The translations under genes were made by a program, and so were the position numbers. Positions 10,876-21,544 of a DNA stretch of 64,000 nucleotides are shown here, in pieces. The stretch is from NCBI RefSeq assembly GCF_034190915.1, contig NW_026947506.1, positions 10,787,501 through 10,851,500 on the forward strand. Direction: 5' to 3'. Source of the DNA: Cavia porcellus (taxonomy: Eukaryota; Chordata; Mammalia; Rodentia; Caviidae). The notes under the pieces were generated by a model. The model was not told where the DNA came from. It made no database searches and saw only the letters and a list, made by a program, of their open reading frames with translations. Position 1 is the first letter of the stretch, and each line of letters starts with the position of its first letter.

Positions 10876-11236
10876 TCTTTGAGACAGGGTTTCACTATCC
10901 AGTTCAGACTGGCCTTGAACTCACTTTGTAGCCCAGGCTGGCCACCAACTCACAGAAGCTCCTGCCTCAGCCTCCCACACCTTGCTGACTTTTATAAAAA
11001 ATAATTGAAGACCAAGAAAACTGGGGGTGGGGGGTGAACTACAGGTCGATACTTGAAATATTACAGCAAATGATCTACACACAAAAAATGTGCAAAGTAG
11101 CGGGACATGGTGGTACACACCTGTAATACCACCAGAGGCTGAGGCAGAAGAATCCTTGCAAGACCAGCCCGGGCTACAAAGTGAGCTCAAGGCCACAGCG
11201 AGACCCTGTTTCAAAAAGACCAAAAAAAAAAAAAAG
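10876..11236. mobile_element. Two B1-like SINEs in opposite orientation
   Basis: A minus-strand copy at about 10876-10985 and a plus-strand copy at about 11098-11236 (GCGGGACATGGTGGTACAC to an A tail), about 110 bp apart. Confidence 0.8.
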
Positions 11237-11750
11237 CACCATCAATCACAATCACTTGCCTGTATAACAAACTAAGTCTCATGTGGCATTACATATCATG
11301 GTATGACTTTAATGAAAAAGCATGTTTTGTTCCTGTTTTTTGTTAAATCACTCAATTGTTCAGGCTGAGCTTTAACTTTTGATCCTCCTGCTTCAGCCTC
11401 CGAAGTAGCTGAGAGTACAGGTGTGTACCACTTCACCCAGCAAAGGGTGACCTAAAGACAAATCCAGAGATACCAACCAGGGTGTGCTAAGTGTAGGAAC
11501 CATGGATAGCTCGATGTTTGACCCCCCATCAGGACAGGAAGGGTAGGGCAGGATCTGAGCAGCCAGTCCAGATGGTTCCATCCCTATGCAGCCGTACAAG
11601 GCCCGAGTGACAGTGGACCCTGGGTAGTGATGGTCAGGAATCCATGAGTCCATTCTACAGATGGGCTCTGAATGACCCCGGATGGAATAACACCACGGTT
11701 TCAGGTGCGCTTCAGTTTGCACATAAATACGCAGTAGGTCTACCCTTGTT

Positions 11751-11832
11751 TCTTTTTTTTTGGTATTGGGGATTGAACTCACAACCTCAACTTGGCAGGT
11801 GCTTATGCCAATGAGCTAAATCCCTAGCCCCC
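11751..11832 (-). mobile_element. ID SINE
   Basis: Minus-strand copy, TTGGTATTGGGGATTGAAC to AAATCCCTAGCCCC. Confidence 0.9.
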
Positions 11833-11894
11833 AGGGCTACCCTCTTCTATGGAAATGGTGTGCACTCAGGAATCACCTGGCCCTACTTTTTTGT

Positions 11895-12040
11895 TTGGTT
11901 TATGAGAGGAGGTCTCACTCTAATTTAGGCTGGCCTCAGAATTCACTAGAGAGTCCATGCTGCGCTCAAACCCCTGGTGATCCTCCTGCCTCAGCCTCCT
12001 GAGTGCTGGAATTACAGGGGTGTGCCAGCACTCCTCGTCA
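11895..12040 (-). mobile_element. B1-like SINE
   Basis: GAGAGGAGGTCTCACTC to GGGGTGTGCCAGCAC, minus orientation. Confidence 0.8.
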
Positions 12041-12044
12041 GCTG

Positions 12045-13075
12045 GCCCTACTTGTGTAATTTTAACTCTGACCCTTCCCACTGGTCTGTGGATCCTTTTA
12101 TTGGTATTGTGCCACCTGTTTTAACTTTGTAATGAGCCTTAATGCCTTGCTTCCCAAAGTCTTTCTGGGTACTCAGTCCTTTTACCCTTTTTCAGCGCCT
12201 CCTCTCTCCGTTCATCATCTCCATTGTTTTAAAGTCCAATTTGTCCCGTGTTGTCGTATCAGATTTCTTGTTACATCTCTTTTCATTCCCTCGCCTTTGA
12301 GCTACCTGCCCTACAATCACGTGACTTTATCTTAACCAGGGCATCCTAGCTGGGTCACAGGTTTTAGCCATTTTGGCAAGCTGTCACTAGTTGACCTATA
12401 TGGGTTAATACCAGCCCCCAGACAGCTGTGCCCCCAGAAAGGTCTGCTAATAAGTGGGTCCCTGTGGCCTTTGGGAACTAGGGACCAAGGGACACCTTCC
12501 CCAGAGGACTCCCGCGTCCACACTGGGAGCAACACGCTGGGGGCCAAGCACCTGCTTCCCTTCTGCAGTCCACACTGCAGTCACAGAGGCTCATGCTCAA
12601 ACGGCTGCTTCCTGTCCGGGCATCCGGAGCCCAGTGACTGTGTCAGCTGCCCAACTGACCTGTTAAACCTATACAACCAGCCTCCGGGAGCCTCTAGGTG
12701 CAGGGCACAGCTCACTGTGGGGCCCTGGCTCACACACGTGAGGCTCTACGCTGTGTTCCCAGTACCTCAGAAAAGAGGGACCAACCGACCTGAAACCCCT
12801 GGCCCCAGCCGCAGCCAGACACTCCACACGGCTGCCTGCCCAGGCCTGAGAAGCCTGTGCCTGCATTACTTTACCACATGCACCTCTTTGCCTTCTGCAG
12901 ACTCTTACAATAAATCGGTCACAAGTGCGAGTTCTTTGAAAAATAAATTTCACCTTAAAAACGTAATGAAGATTGGGGTGTCAGTCAATGTGGTGTGTTT
13001 GCCTGGCACATACAAGGTGTTGGGTCGCATCCCAGACTCACAGACACACACAAGTTTCACTAAGTCAGACTTCTA
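12045..13075. other. Non-coding unique stretch
   Basis: A 201-codon open frame (12471-13076) is present but low in complexity of signature, has no domain and runs into L1 sequence. Nothing else is recognised. Confidence 0.5.
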
Positions 13076-13079
13076 AAAG

Positions 13080-13690
13080 ACAGCTTCACATGTGGGTCTG
13101 GTTTATTTCACTTATGAGTATGGTCTCAAGTTGCATCCATTTACCTATAGAAGGCTCCAGTTTGTCCTTCTTTATGGCTGAGTGGTACTCCACAAAAACT
13201 ACATTTTTATCCATTCCTCAGCTGATGGGCATTTGGGTTGTTTCCAAGATCTGCCTATTACAAATTGTGCTGCTATAAACATGGGTGCATATATATCACT
13301 GTGGAGTAATGTTTTTAATTTATCTTGGGAGATACCCAGAAATGTACATCCAAAATGTACAACAGATACTGTGAACTGGGAAGAAAGAACTCCAAAGCAA
13401 AGACAAACTGTTAGGGGTACAAGGAAAGAAACAAAGAAAAAATATCTACACACAAGATAGTTGTGATAGTTATACAGCTAGTTTCTCTTAGTTTACTGAA
13501 AAAAAGGGTTTGTGCTAATACTGTTTGGGAGAAGATATACCTGTATCTCAAACTCTGAACAATTACTACCAAGACAATACACAATGTATGAATTACTGTA
13601 GCTCTCCTGCTAACCTGTTTTGAAACTGTTTTATTGTTTTTTTCTTTAAAATTACAAAATTACTAAAAAATGAAAAATAAGAGAAATAAA
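13080..13690 (+). mobile_element. L1 3' end with inverted 5' segment
   Basis: 13080-13345 is antisense L1 (GCATCCATTTACC, CTTTATGGCTGAGTGGTAC, GCTATAAACATGGGTGCAT). From about 13350 the sequence is sense L1 3' UTR (AGATAGTTGTGATAGTTATAC, CTAGTTTCTCTTAGTTTACTG), alignable with 7170-7240. Head-to-head joining of this kind is the known twin-priming outcome. Confidence 0.8.
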
Positions 13691-13709
13691 AGAGAACTTC
13701 AAAAGCTAA

Positions 13710-13800
13710 GATTCAGGGCTATGGATATGGCTCAGTGGCACAGTGCCTGCCTGATAAATGTCAAAACCTGAGTTTGATTCCCACTACCAAAAAACAAAGA
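13710..13800 (+). mobile_element. ID SINE, diverged
   Basis: GGCTATGGATATGGCTCAGTG to TTTGATTCCCACTACC. Confidence 0.75.
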
Positions 13801-13804
13801 TTTA

Positions 13805-14045
13805 GCCAGCTATGGTGGTGCATGCCGGGAACCCCAGCACTTGAGAGGCTGAGACAAGAGGACCTTTATTTTTTTATCGGTACCGGGAATAGACCTCAGG
13901 ACCACCTGCTTGCAAGGCAGGTGCTTATGCTGCTGAGTTAAATCCCCAGCCCCAAGAGGATCTTTAGAGTTTGCAATCAGCCTGGGCTACAAAGTGAGCT
14001 CAAGGCCAGCCCAAACTGCATAGTGAGATCTTGTCTCAAAAAGAA
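13805..14045 (+). mobile_element. B1-like SINE split by an ID insertion
   Basis: B1 runs from AGCCAGCTATGGTGGTGC to TCTTGTCTC. A minus-strand ID at 13867-13953 interrupts it, with the duplication AAGAGGACCTT (13856-13866) / AAGAGGATCTT (13954-13964). Confidence 0.9.
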
Positions 14046-14082
14046 AATAATAGTAAAAAATAAACAAATAAATATCAGATAG

Positions 14083-14285
14083 CCAGGTATGGTGCCCTGT
14101 ACCTGTGATCCCAGCATGTGATCCCAAGAAGCTAATGCAGGAAGATCACAAGTTCAAGACAAGCCTAGCCAATTTAGAAACATAAATACAAGGCCAGGGG
14201 GTTTAGCTGAGCAGCACAAGTGCAGCAAATGCGAGGTCGTGAGTTTGATCCCCAGAACCACATACACACACACACAAAAAGAAAA
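14083..14285 (+). mobile_element. Old B1-ID dimeric SINE
   Basis: B1 monomer (AGCCAGGTATGGTGCCCTG onward) followed by an ID half (GGGGTTTAGCTGAGCAGCAC, TTTGATCCCCAGAACC) and a CA-rich tail. Confidence 0.7.
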
Positions 14286-14289
14286 ATAA

Positions 14290-14945
14290 ATTAAATACAA
14301 AAAAGCTGAAAATGTACAGTACCTCAATGTGAAGGCCCTAGTTTCTATTCCCAGTAGCACAAAAACCAAAAAATGTAAAAAGGATCATAAAGAAAACACA
14401 TGGAGCCTGAGAAAAAGACCTGAACTTACCCCTCAAACTGCTTAACTTGGGTTCTTCAGAGATGATTTTTCAAGACTAATCCATGCAGATTGTATTTAAA
14501 AGTATCAGTTAAAAAAAAAAGAAAAGAAAGGAAAACCAAATGGCCGAGTGCACTGAACACAGCTGCAGAGCAGACAAAGGAAACCACCCACCCAGGGCAC
14601 AGGTCAGACTGAAACTCAATATACACAATCAGTGAAGCCGAGGAGCAAAGATCCCTGAAGTAAGAGGAGGAAATAAAAGACAAAGTGGAAACAAAACTTT
14701 GCAAATAAGGAGGGGAAGAGGGATGGAAGGGAGGGGAGGGAAACAAGATAAATCCAGGTGTATTGTATCATGGTCAAGTACAGATTCCCTATGATGAACG
14801 TGGTCACTCTATATACCTAAATTGTACCAATAAACTTATTTTTTTTTAAAGGAAGAAAGCTTTTAGAGATGAAACTTTAAAGGTTTTAAAATATTTCCTC
14901 AGGAAATGGGCGAAAGATGAAAATTTCTGAGTAATAAAACCTGGT
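14290..14945. other. Non-coding stretch
   Basis: Holds a diverged ID-like piece near 14300-14360 and otherwise unrecognised sequence. An AATAAACTTATTT followed by A-rich DNA near 14830 may be the end of an unknown retroposon. Confidence 0.4.
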
Positions 14946-14949
14946 GCAA

Positions 14950-15130
14950 GTTTAAATTGGGGGGAGGGGTAATTGGAAATTGAACCTAGGGTCTTACACT
15001 GAGCTACATCCCAATCCTTTCTCAATTCCCTTTTGAGACACTCTCATTAAACTGTCCAAGCTGGGTCCAAACTTTCGATCTTCTTGCCTCAGCCTCCCAG
15101 TATGTTGGCATCCCAGGAGTGCACAACCAT
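14950..15130 (-). mobile_element. Old B1-ID dimeric SINE
   Basis: Minus orientation: the ID half (AATTGAACCTAGGGTCTTAC, GAGCTACATCCCAATCC) precedes the B1 half on the plus strand. Confidence 0.7.
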
Positions 15131-15279
15131 GCCTCGCTGACGGACAGCCTTTCTTCTGGGCACAAAGCACTCAAGAGGGTGAAGGAGGCCCTGCAGATGA
15201 CTGCAGTCCCGCCGTCATGCAGGTCTTCCTGCAACACCCTTGATCCAAGACCTGTACTTATTCTCAGAAAGTCTCTACT

Positions 15280-15418
15280 GAGCCCGGCATGGTGGCGCCC
15301 GCCTGTAACCCGGCATTTGGGAGACAGAGGCAGGAAGATCCTCTAGAGTTCTAGAGCAGTCTGGGCTCCATAGCCAGCCTGAACTATATAGCGAGAGCCT
15401 ACCTCAAAAACGCAAGTA
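15280..15418 (+). mobile_element. B1-like SINE
   Basis: GCCCGGCATGGTGGCGCCCG to CCTACCTCAAAAACG. Confidence 0.88.
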
Positions 15419-15419
15419 A

Positions 15420-16500
15420 ATAGAATTTCTTCTAGTCTTTACTAAGGCCAATCTTAGTTGGCTCTGGCCGGGAGTCCAACCCCTAGATTCCAGTCCTGGT
15501 CCCACTAAGGTGTGGCCCGGGATGTCGGCTCCTGCGACCCGGAACCCTACGCTTCAGGCCTGCGTTGCAACCCCGGGCGCTCAGGCTTCACTCATCGATG
15601 GATGCGGACTATACTTCCGGACCCCGGTCGCCCCTCACCTGGGGCTCCGAGTCTCCGCGCAGCCGCTGGCGGCCCTCGGAGCCCTGGGGGACTCAAGCGC
15701 CGGTAGTCAAGGTTTATTTACCGTTACCACGGGAAACACTGCGCGGGGCCGCACGTCCGCCCTCACCGCGGCACTTCCGGCACAAGCCTTCCGGCCCTGT
15801 GTGCGGGTTACCTGGAATAGCAGTGCTGGTAGCCCCCTCTGTGGCACCTGCCACTGCCATTCCCAGCGTCACCGTGGATGGCATCCTTGGAGTGCCACGT
15901 TCCTGAAGACGGCCGCCACAGACAGACAGGCGCGTCTGCGAAGCACCAATGTGATGCCCCCAGATCGGGAACTGGGATTGGTCTACAGGGAGTGGGGCGG
16001 AGCCGATAGCAGGGTGGACGTGGTCGGGGCAGGGAGGGGGAGAAGAGTGGCGCAGGCGCAGTGCGGTCCTCTGCAGGGGGAGGGGAATCGTGGAGGATGT
16101 TGGGTGGTGCATGGATCCGGGAAACAAACGCAGAGGCCGCCGCGGGCGGGCGTGGGCGGCGGCGCTCCCTGGGGGGAGGGGAGCCCGCCGGTGAGAGTCT
16201 CGGGGGCTGGCCCGGGCGGAGTTGGGTTTCGAGTTTCGGGTCTCCCTGCTCAGCCGGGGCTGTGGGGCGTTCCTGAGCGCTGGTTTGTTGCGCAGAGCCC
16301 TGACTCCGAGAGGGGAGCAGGAGAAGCAGTAGCAGCTTTGTCGTGGCGAGCCCCACGGCGGCAGCTGCTGTCACCGATCACCCGCCCCTGATGCAGCTTC
16401 TGCTGTGCCTTCAGTGTCTTATCAGATCCCTGCCCTGTTTTCTCCCGGGAAACCGATTGACTCGCAGCGGTGCCCCGCGGGGCCGATTCTTCATCTGGGT
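15420..16500. promoter_or_regulatory. CpG-island promoter, gene not identified
   Basis: CpG-dense region with ETS motifs (CACTTCCGGC near 15774, CCTTCCGGCC near 15788), opposed CCAAT boxes (ACCAATG near 15944, GATTGGTC near 15975) and an NRF1-like GCGCAGGCGCAG at 16050-16061. A plausible plus-strand donor (CCCGCCG|GTGAGAG) lies near 16191. The paired CCAAT boxes suggest a bidirectional promoter. No coding exon next to it could be recognised; a 293-codon open frame (15510-16391) is explained by GC richness. Confidence 0.55.
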
Positions 16501-16569
16501 GAAGGAAAAGCACTAGGCTTCTGCGTGCAGACTGAAGCATTACTCAGTGATGGTAGTTTTCAAATCAGA

Positions 16570-17080
16570 AAATAAACCGGGTGTGGTGGCGCAAGCTTTT
16601 CCTCCCGGCGCTCCCGAGGCAGAGGGTCCCATTGGTTCAAGACCAGTTTGGACTGACTGTGAGGCCCTGTCTGAAAAAACAAAATTACAATTAAAACACT
16701 GTGCTCCGATTACGGCGGCATATGAGTGCGCTGCGGAGAAACTGAGGAAGCAGCTTTGTCAAGAGACAAGCTGGCTTTGGAACCGAATGGGCAATATGGG
16801 GACAACAGAAATTCCAGAGGTGAATGCTGCCCAGGAGACTTAAGTAATTTATTGTGTAATGACAGGACAAAACTACATCTGGTGGTGCACACTTACATAT
16901 ACTCCCAGCATTCATAGACTGAGACAGGAGGATCACAAATTCAAACCCAATTTGTGCAGTCTAGTGAATTTGTCTCAAAAAGTGAGAGGCCCTGAGTGGT
17001 GGTGCACACCTGTAACCCCAGGTCTCAGAAAGCTGAGAGGACAATCACTGAGAATGAGAAGCCAGTCTGGGCCACATAGT

Positions 17081-17082
<2 letters not shown>
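16570..17082 (+). mobile_element. Three B1-like SINEs in tandem series
   Basis: Copies at about 16575-16690 (CCGGGTGTGGTGGCGCAAG), 16868-16985 and 16988-17082; the last runs into a CA repeat. Confidence 0.75.

Positions 17083-17127
<45 letters not shown>
17083..17127 (+). repeat. (CA)n microsatellite
   Basis: About 22 uninterrupted CA units at the 3' end of a B1 copy. Confidence 0.98.
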
Positions 17128-17129
<2 letters not shown>

Positions 17130-17130
<1 letters not shown>

Positions 17131-17915
17131 TGACTCAATTCAATGGCCATGCTTTAATCCCGGCAAAATAAATCGAGCTTTTGTTTTTCTTTTTTAAGTT
17201 TTGTTTTGTTTTGTTTGTGGAGCTGGTTATCAGACTTGCTATACAAGTGCTCTACCATCTGGCAGGCTGTTTGGTTTCTGTTTTGAGAAGCAGTCTTGCT
17301 GAGTTTTCTGCTTCAACCTTCCTTTCCACCAGCTCAGATGGGGTTTGGGGGTGGGTTGGGGGGGGCATTTTGCAGTGTATGCTACGTCTTGAACCCAGGT
17401 GCTTGCCCTTGCCCATAGAAGCAAGAGTTCTGTCACAAAGCTGCCACCTCCTGGCCCAGCTCCCTGGAAATTCTTAGGAAGAAACCTCGGAAGAGACTAC
17501 ATCACACCTGTGCTGGAGAAGATCTTTCTAGAGTGGAAAATGCCAATCTGAGTCAAATATTGGGAAAATTCTGGGGGAAAAAAAAAAAAAAGACAAAAGT
17601 AGTGCTTCAGGACTGGAAAACAGTAACTGTAACTCCACAAGCTTCTTTGCACCTCTTTGTCTTGCAAGCCATGCAGGCCCCAGACTAAGATAGGTCCTCA
17701 GCAATGCAACAGTCTCTGCCTTTGACTCGGTAGCCTTGTCTCCTGGTCAGGGGCCTCCTTCTGGGTCTGGAGCTCACCCCAGGTGTGTATGATCTTTAGC
17801 ACAAAGCACAGTTACACCATTCCCTTCTGCCCAGGTGAGGTGGGCCAGGCCTTAGGCACCAGCTGAAAGAGTTGTCCATTCCTATTTCATTCCGGTGCAG
17901 AATACAGCTGGTTAG
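17130..17915. other. Non-coding stretch
   Basis: Mostly unique sequence with a possible degraded SINE near 17210-17470. No gene. Confidence 0.45.
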
Positions 17916-17919
17916 AGGG

Positions 17920-18085
17920 GGTGGGTGGTGTTGGTAGAGTGAGCACCACTAATCATTGTCATTATTACTGTTACTGGTCAGTGCCGGGATACAAGCCCAC
18001 TCTGCTACCACTGAGCCACCCTACCAGCCCTGGGCCACAGCCTCCTTTGCTCTGTGCATTTCCCCAGCAGCTGAGGCCCTCAGCC
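17920..18085 (+). repeat. Copy A of a local duplication
   Basis: Shares a long near-identical block with 20820-20945, including TTTGCTCTGTGCATTTCCCC and GCTACCACTGAGCCAC. Confidence 0.8.
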
Positions 18086-18094
18086 TTTTGTTTG

Positions 18095-18345
18095 TTTTTG
18101 TATCAGAGAATGAACCCAGGACCTTTACGGTTACATACGGTTTTATTTATTTATTTATTTATTTGTCTTTTTCATTTTTATCGGTACCGGGATCAAACTC
18201 ACAACCGCCTGCTGCAAGGCAGGTGCTTATGCCGCTGAGCTAAATCCCCAGCCCCCATACGGTTTTATTTTGAAACAGGGTCTTGCTAAGTCACTAAGTT
18301 GTCCACACTGAGCTTGAATTTGGGATTTTCTGAAATCTCATCTCT
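18095..18345 (-). mobile_element. Old B1-ID dimeric SINE interrupted by a young ID
   Basis: The old ID half (GAATGAACCCAGGACC) and B1 half (TTTGAAACAGGGTCTTGC) are separated by a minus-strand ID at 18149-18255, flanked by the 15-bp duplication CATACGGTTTTATTT (18134-18148, 18256-18270). The (TTTA)n in 18141-18164 lies at the junction. Confidence 0.85.
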
Positions 18346-18409
18346 CTCACTACTTTCCCTTTAAAAGCTCCTCTCTCAAGCTCAATGTTCTAAAGAAAGG
18401 GAAGGGAAA

Positions 18410-18505
18410 GGAAGGAAAGGGAATGGAATGTAGCTTAGTGGTATATAGCATTTCCCTTGCATGTTCTAGGTCCTAGGTTTGATTCCCAGCACCTGGGGAC
18501 AAAAG
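18410..18505 (+). mobile_element. ID SINE, diverged
   Basis: GAATGTAGCTTAGTGGTATA to TTTGATTCCCAGCACC. Confidence 0.65.
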
Positions 18506-18549
18506 TGAAAGTACCTGCACAGAGGTAACACTTCAAAACCTGTAGTTTA

Positions 18550-18643
18550 GGGTCAGGGTTTAGCCCAGCGGCACAAGCACCTGTCTGGCAGGCACAAAGT
18601 TGTGAGTTCGATCCCCAGTACCAAAACAAAATTTAAAAAAAAT
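18550..18643 (+). mobile_element. ID SINE
   Basis: Flanking duplication AAAACCTGTAGTTTA (18535-18549) / AAAATCTGTAGTTTA (18644-18658), one mismatch. Confidence 0.93.
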
Positions 18644-18659
18644 AAAATCTGTAGTTTAG

Positions 18660-18940
18660 AACTGTATGTAGTGGTGCACACTTAAAACCCTAGCGCTCAG
18701 GAGACTGAGGCAAAAGGGTCACAAATTCTAGGCCTGCACTACATAGCAAAATCTGGTTTCAAGCCCCCATCCCCATCCCAAAATTTATAGTTTAAAAACA
18801 ATCAAGCTGGGCATGGTGGCCCAGCATTCTAGGAGGTGAGGCAAGAAGATCGCTGGGAGTTCAAGGCCAGCCTGGGCTACAAACTGAATTCAAGGCCAGC
18901 CTGGACTGTATAGTGAAACCTTGTCTCAAAAAAAGTAAAT
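18660..18940 (+). mobile_element. Two B1-like SINEs
   Basis: A degraded copy at about 18662-18765 and a fuller copy with internal duplication at about 18806-18938. Confidence 0.85.
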
Positions 18941-18970
18941 AAAATTGTATTCTTTACAAATGAAGGACAG

Positions 18971-19057
18971 GCTGGGGATTTAGTTCAGTGGCATAAGTGC
19001 CTGCCTTGCGAGTGTGTGGTTGTGAGTTCGATCCTTGGTACTGATTAAAAAAAAAAA
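18971..19057 (+). mobile_element. ID SINE
   Basis: Perfect 14-bp duplication CAAATGAAGGACAG at 18957-18970 and 19058-19071. Confidence 0.95.
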
Positions 19058-19155
19058 CAAATGAAGGACAGTGAAAAACTACCTCTTACAGATTGCATTA
19101 TCTCTTTTTTGTTGTTGTTATGTATACTGAATTATCATGTTAAAATAAACTGCTT

Positions 19156-19405
19156 AGCCAGGCATGGTGGTGCACCCTTGTAATCCCAGCACTCCGGAGG
19201 CTGAGGCAGGAGGATCACTGCAAGTTTAAGACCAGCCTAGTTAGAGAGTGAGCTCAAGGCCAGCCTGAACTGCATAGTGAGACCCTGTCTCAAAAAGACA
19301 TCAAAATAGGGAGCTGGGGATTTAGCTCAGCGGCATAAGCGCCTGCCTTACAAGCAGGCAGTCGTGAGTTTGATCCCTGGTACCCATAAAAAAAAAAAAA
19401 GACAA
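19156..19405 (+). mobile_element. B1 plus ID pair within one target-site duplication
   Basis: A young B1 (about 19156-19310) is joined to a young ID (about 19311-19405). The whole pair, not each part, is flanked by the perfect 15-bp duplication TAAAATAAACTGCTT at 19141-19155 and 19406-19420. Confidence 0.9.
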
Positions 19406-19420
19406 TAAAATAAACTGCTT

Positions 19421-19505
19421 GGGCTGGTGATGTGGCTGACTGGCAAAGTGCTTACCTACCTTGTGCAAGGTCCTAGCTTTGATCCTCAGCACCTAAAAAT
19501 AAAAA
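19421..19505 (+). mobile_element. ID SINE, diverged
   Basis: GGGCTGGTGATGTGGCTGAC to TTTGATCCTCAGCACC. Confidence 0.75.
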
Positions 19506-19509
19506 CTAG

Positions 19510-20680
19510 AAACTCCTCACTCACAATGAGTGGTAAGAGATTTGGAATGTCCGAGTCCACTGAGATCTTCCACTAAGAAGTCTCTGAAAACTTCCTTTAC
19601 CCATTGGCTTTATAGCTACCCCTGGTTTCCCCGAGGAAAGGGCCACTGCATAGCCGGGGTTCCCAAGGCTCCCAATCACAGTCTTGCTAAACGGCAGGCA
19701 GTCGCAGTGGTAACATGTACCTCCTGTTCAGTGAGCTTTGCCTGGTTGTACCTGACGCAGTTCAAACCTTGTCGCAGCCCCATGGCAGCAGATGTACAGT
19801 AGCATCTCATCATCAGTCGGCGGGTGGCGGGGGGGGGGGGGGGATGGATGACAGGAAGCGTGGGCCCTTTCAAGGATCTGCTTCCTGAAGTTGGGTCTGG
19901 TCCCTGGCCTACAGCCATGTGTCTCCTCTCACCAACTGCCCTCTGCATCCTAGAAACAGGCCATGCAGGCTAGCTTCAAATCCTTTCTCTGCCTCCCCTG
20001 CCTCTCTAAGAGGGAGAATGAAAGAGGCAAGAAAGCCAACTGAAACTGTCCAGAGGTCACCATTGGTGCTTTGTCCAGATGGCGCCTTTCTCTTTCAAGT
20101 CAGCTCCTCTCACAGGCAGTGATGAGGGGGAGGATATCAGCTTTCCTGAGATTGGCACACAGCAAGTGTCACCCACAATTTAAAGGTGAATCTGGCTCAC
20201 AGTGTTAGGGGATTTGGTCAGTGGTTGACTGGCTCCAAGCAGGAATGTCATGGTGGAAAGGTGTGTTAAAACAAAAGCTGCTTAAAAATAAACTGCTAGA
20301 GCAGGATGTCCAGAAAGCAGAGCGGAGGAACCATACTAGAGAGGGAGGAGTGAGGGGCCAGACATGGACCTCAAGATCGGGTCCCATGATCCACTGAGGC
20401 GGACCTAGAAGTGTAGTGCTGAGAATCTGGCATGTGGAGGGCATCCAGCTATACCGGAGCCAACCACATCCCAGTTAATTGTCTTGGTGCCTTAGATAAG
20501 TGTATTACCCAAGAGACAGCCCCGAGCTCATGGAAGCAGTGAGCCACCCACAGATCCCAGGTGGTTTGCAGTTCTCTCTCACTACAGTTTTGAATGCATG
20601 GGGGGAAGGGACACTCAGAGCTCACCAGTCGCTTGCCTGAAATGGTGTCTTCGCCATACAGAACATCACAGCTGGTAAGA
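19510..20680. other. Non-coding unique stretch
   Basis: No supportable gene; a run of about 14 G is at 19831-19845. Open frames under 95 codons only. Confidence 0.5.
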
Positions 20681-20945
20681 GTTGGCAGTGATGCTGGTAG
20701 AGTGACTACCTCTATCATTATCATCTTTTTTTTTACTGGTACTGGGGATCAAACTCATGACCGCCTACTTGCAAGGCAGGTGTAAGCCGCTGAGCTAAAT
20801 CCCCAGCCCCTATCATCATTGTTATTATGAGGCAGTACTGGGATACAAACCCGACTCACAGATGCTACCACTGAGCCACACTACCAGCCCCACACAGCAG
20901 CCTCCTTTGCTCTGTGCATTTCCCCAGCAGCTGAGGCCCCAGCTT
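20680..20945 (+). repeat. Copy B of a local duplication, with an ID insertion
   Basis: Matches 17920-18085 on both sides of a minus-strand ID at about 20728-20809. Confidence 0.8.
20728..20809 (-). mobile_element. ID SINE
   Basis: TTACTGGTACTGGGGATC to AAATCCCCAGCCCC; inserted in duplication copy B after the copies separated. Confidence 0.93.
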
Positions 20946-21111
20946 GCATGTGATGAGTAAAGTCCCAAAGTTACCCCTGACTTTCCTATTACAGAGTAGG
21001 TATGGTTAGATGCCTGGATCTGTACCAAGGTGTGCCACGAGGCAGGGCAGATGGCAGCTTCTTTTTCTTTCTGCCTCTTGGTACTTTTTTTATTTAAGAA
21101 ATTACGGGGGT

Positions 21112-21395
21112 TAGCTGGGTGTGGTGACATAAACCTCTAATCCCAGCACTTGAGAGGATGACAGGAGGACCACTGTGAGTTCAAGGCCAGCCTGAACTGA
21201 ATGGGGGAGATCCTGTCTCAAAAAACTAAGTAAAGAGGAGGAGGAGGAGCAGGAGGAGGAGGAAGAAGAAAAAGAAAGAAAGAAAATAAGAATTGGGGCT
21301 GGGGGTTTAGCTCAGCAGGCATAAGTGCCTGCCTTGAAAGCAGGCAGTCGTGAGTTCGATCCCCGATACCGATAAAAAGGAAAAAGACAAAAAAA
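21112..21395 (+). mobile_element. B1-like SINE, purine tract and ID SINE
   Basis: B1 at about 21112-21230, a (GGA)/(GAAA) purine tract at 21234-21290 and an ID at about 21297-21395. The AGAAAGAAAATAAGAATT word is repeated on both sides of the ID. Confidence 0.88.
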
Positions 21396-21544
21396 AAAGA
21401 AAGAAAGAAAAGAAAATAAGAATTATGGGGGCTGGGACTGCAGCTAAACCTGGAGCTCTGTATCCTGTGGTTGCCTGCCATGCAGCAGACTCTAGGCTCC
21501 ATCCCTAGCACCACAAAGAAGAAAAAAATCACTGTAAACACATT

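Noticed and set aside
15510..16391. 293-codon open frame on the plus strand
   Set aside because: It lies in a CpG island where stop codons are rare, overlaps equally long frames on the other strand and shows no domain or conserved start.
3300..16500. KRAB box exon for the zinc-finger remnant
   Set aside because: I looked by eye on the minus strand for a KRAB A-box (EEW-type words in context) and found none that I could support.
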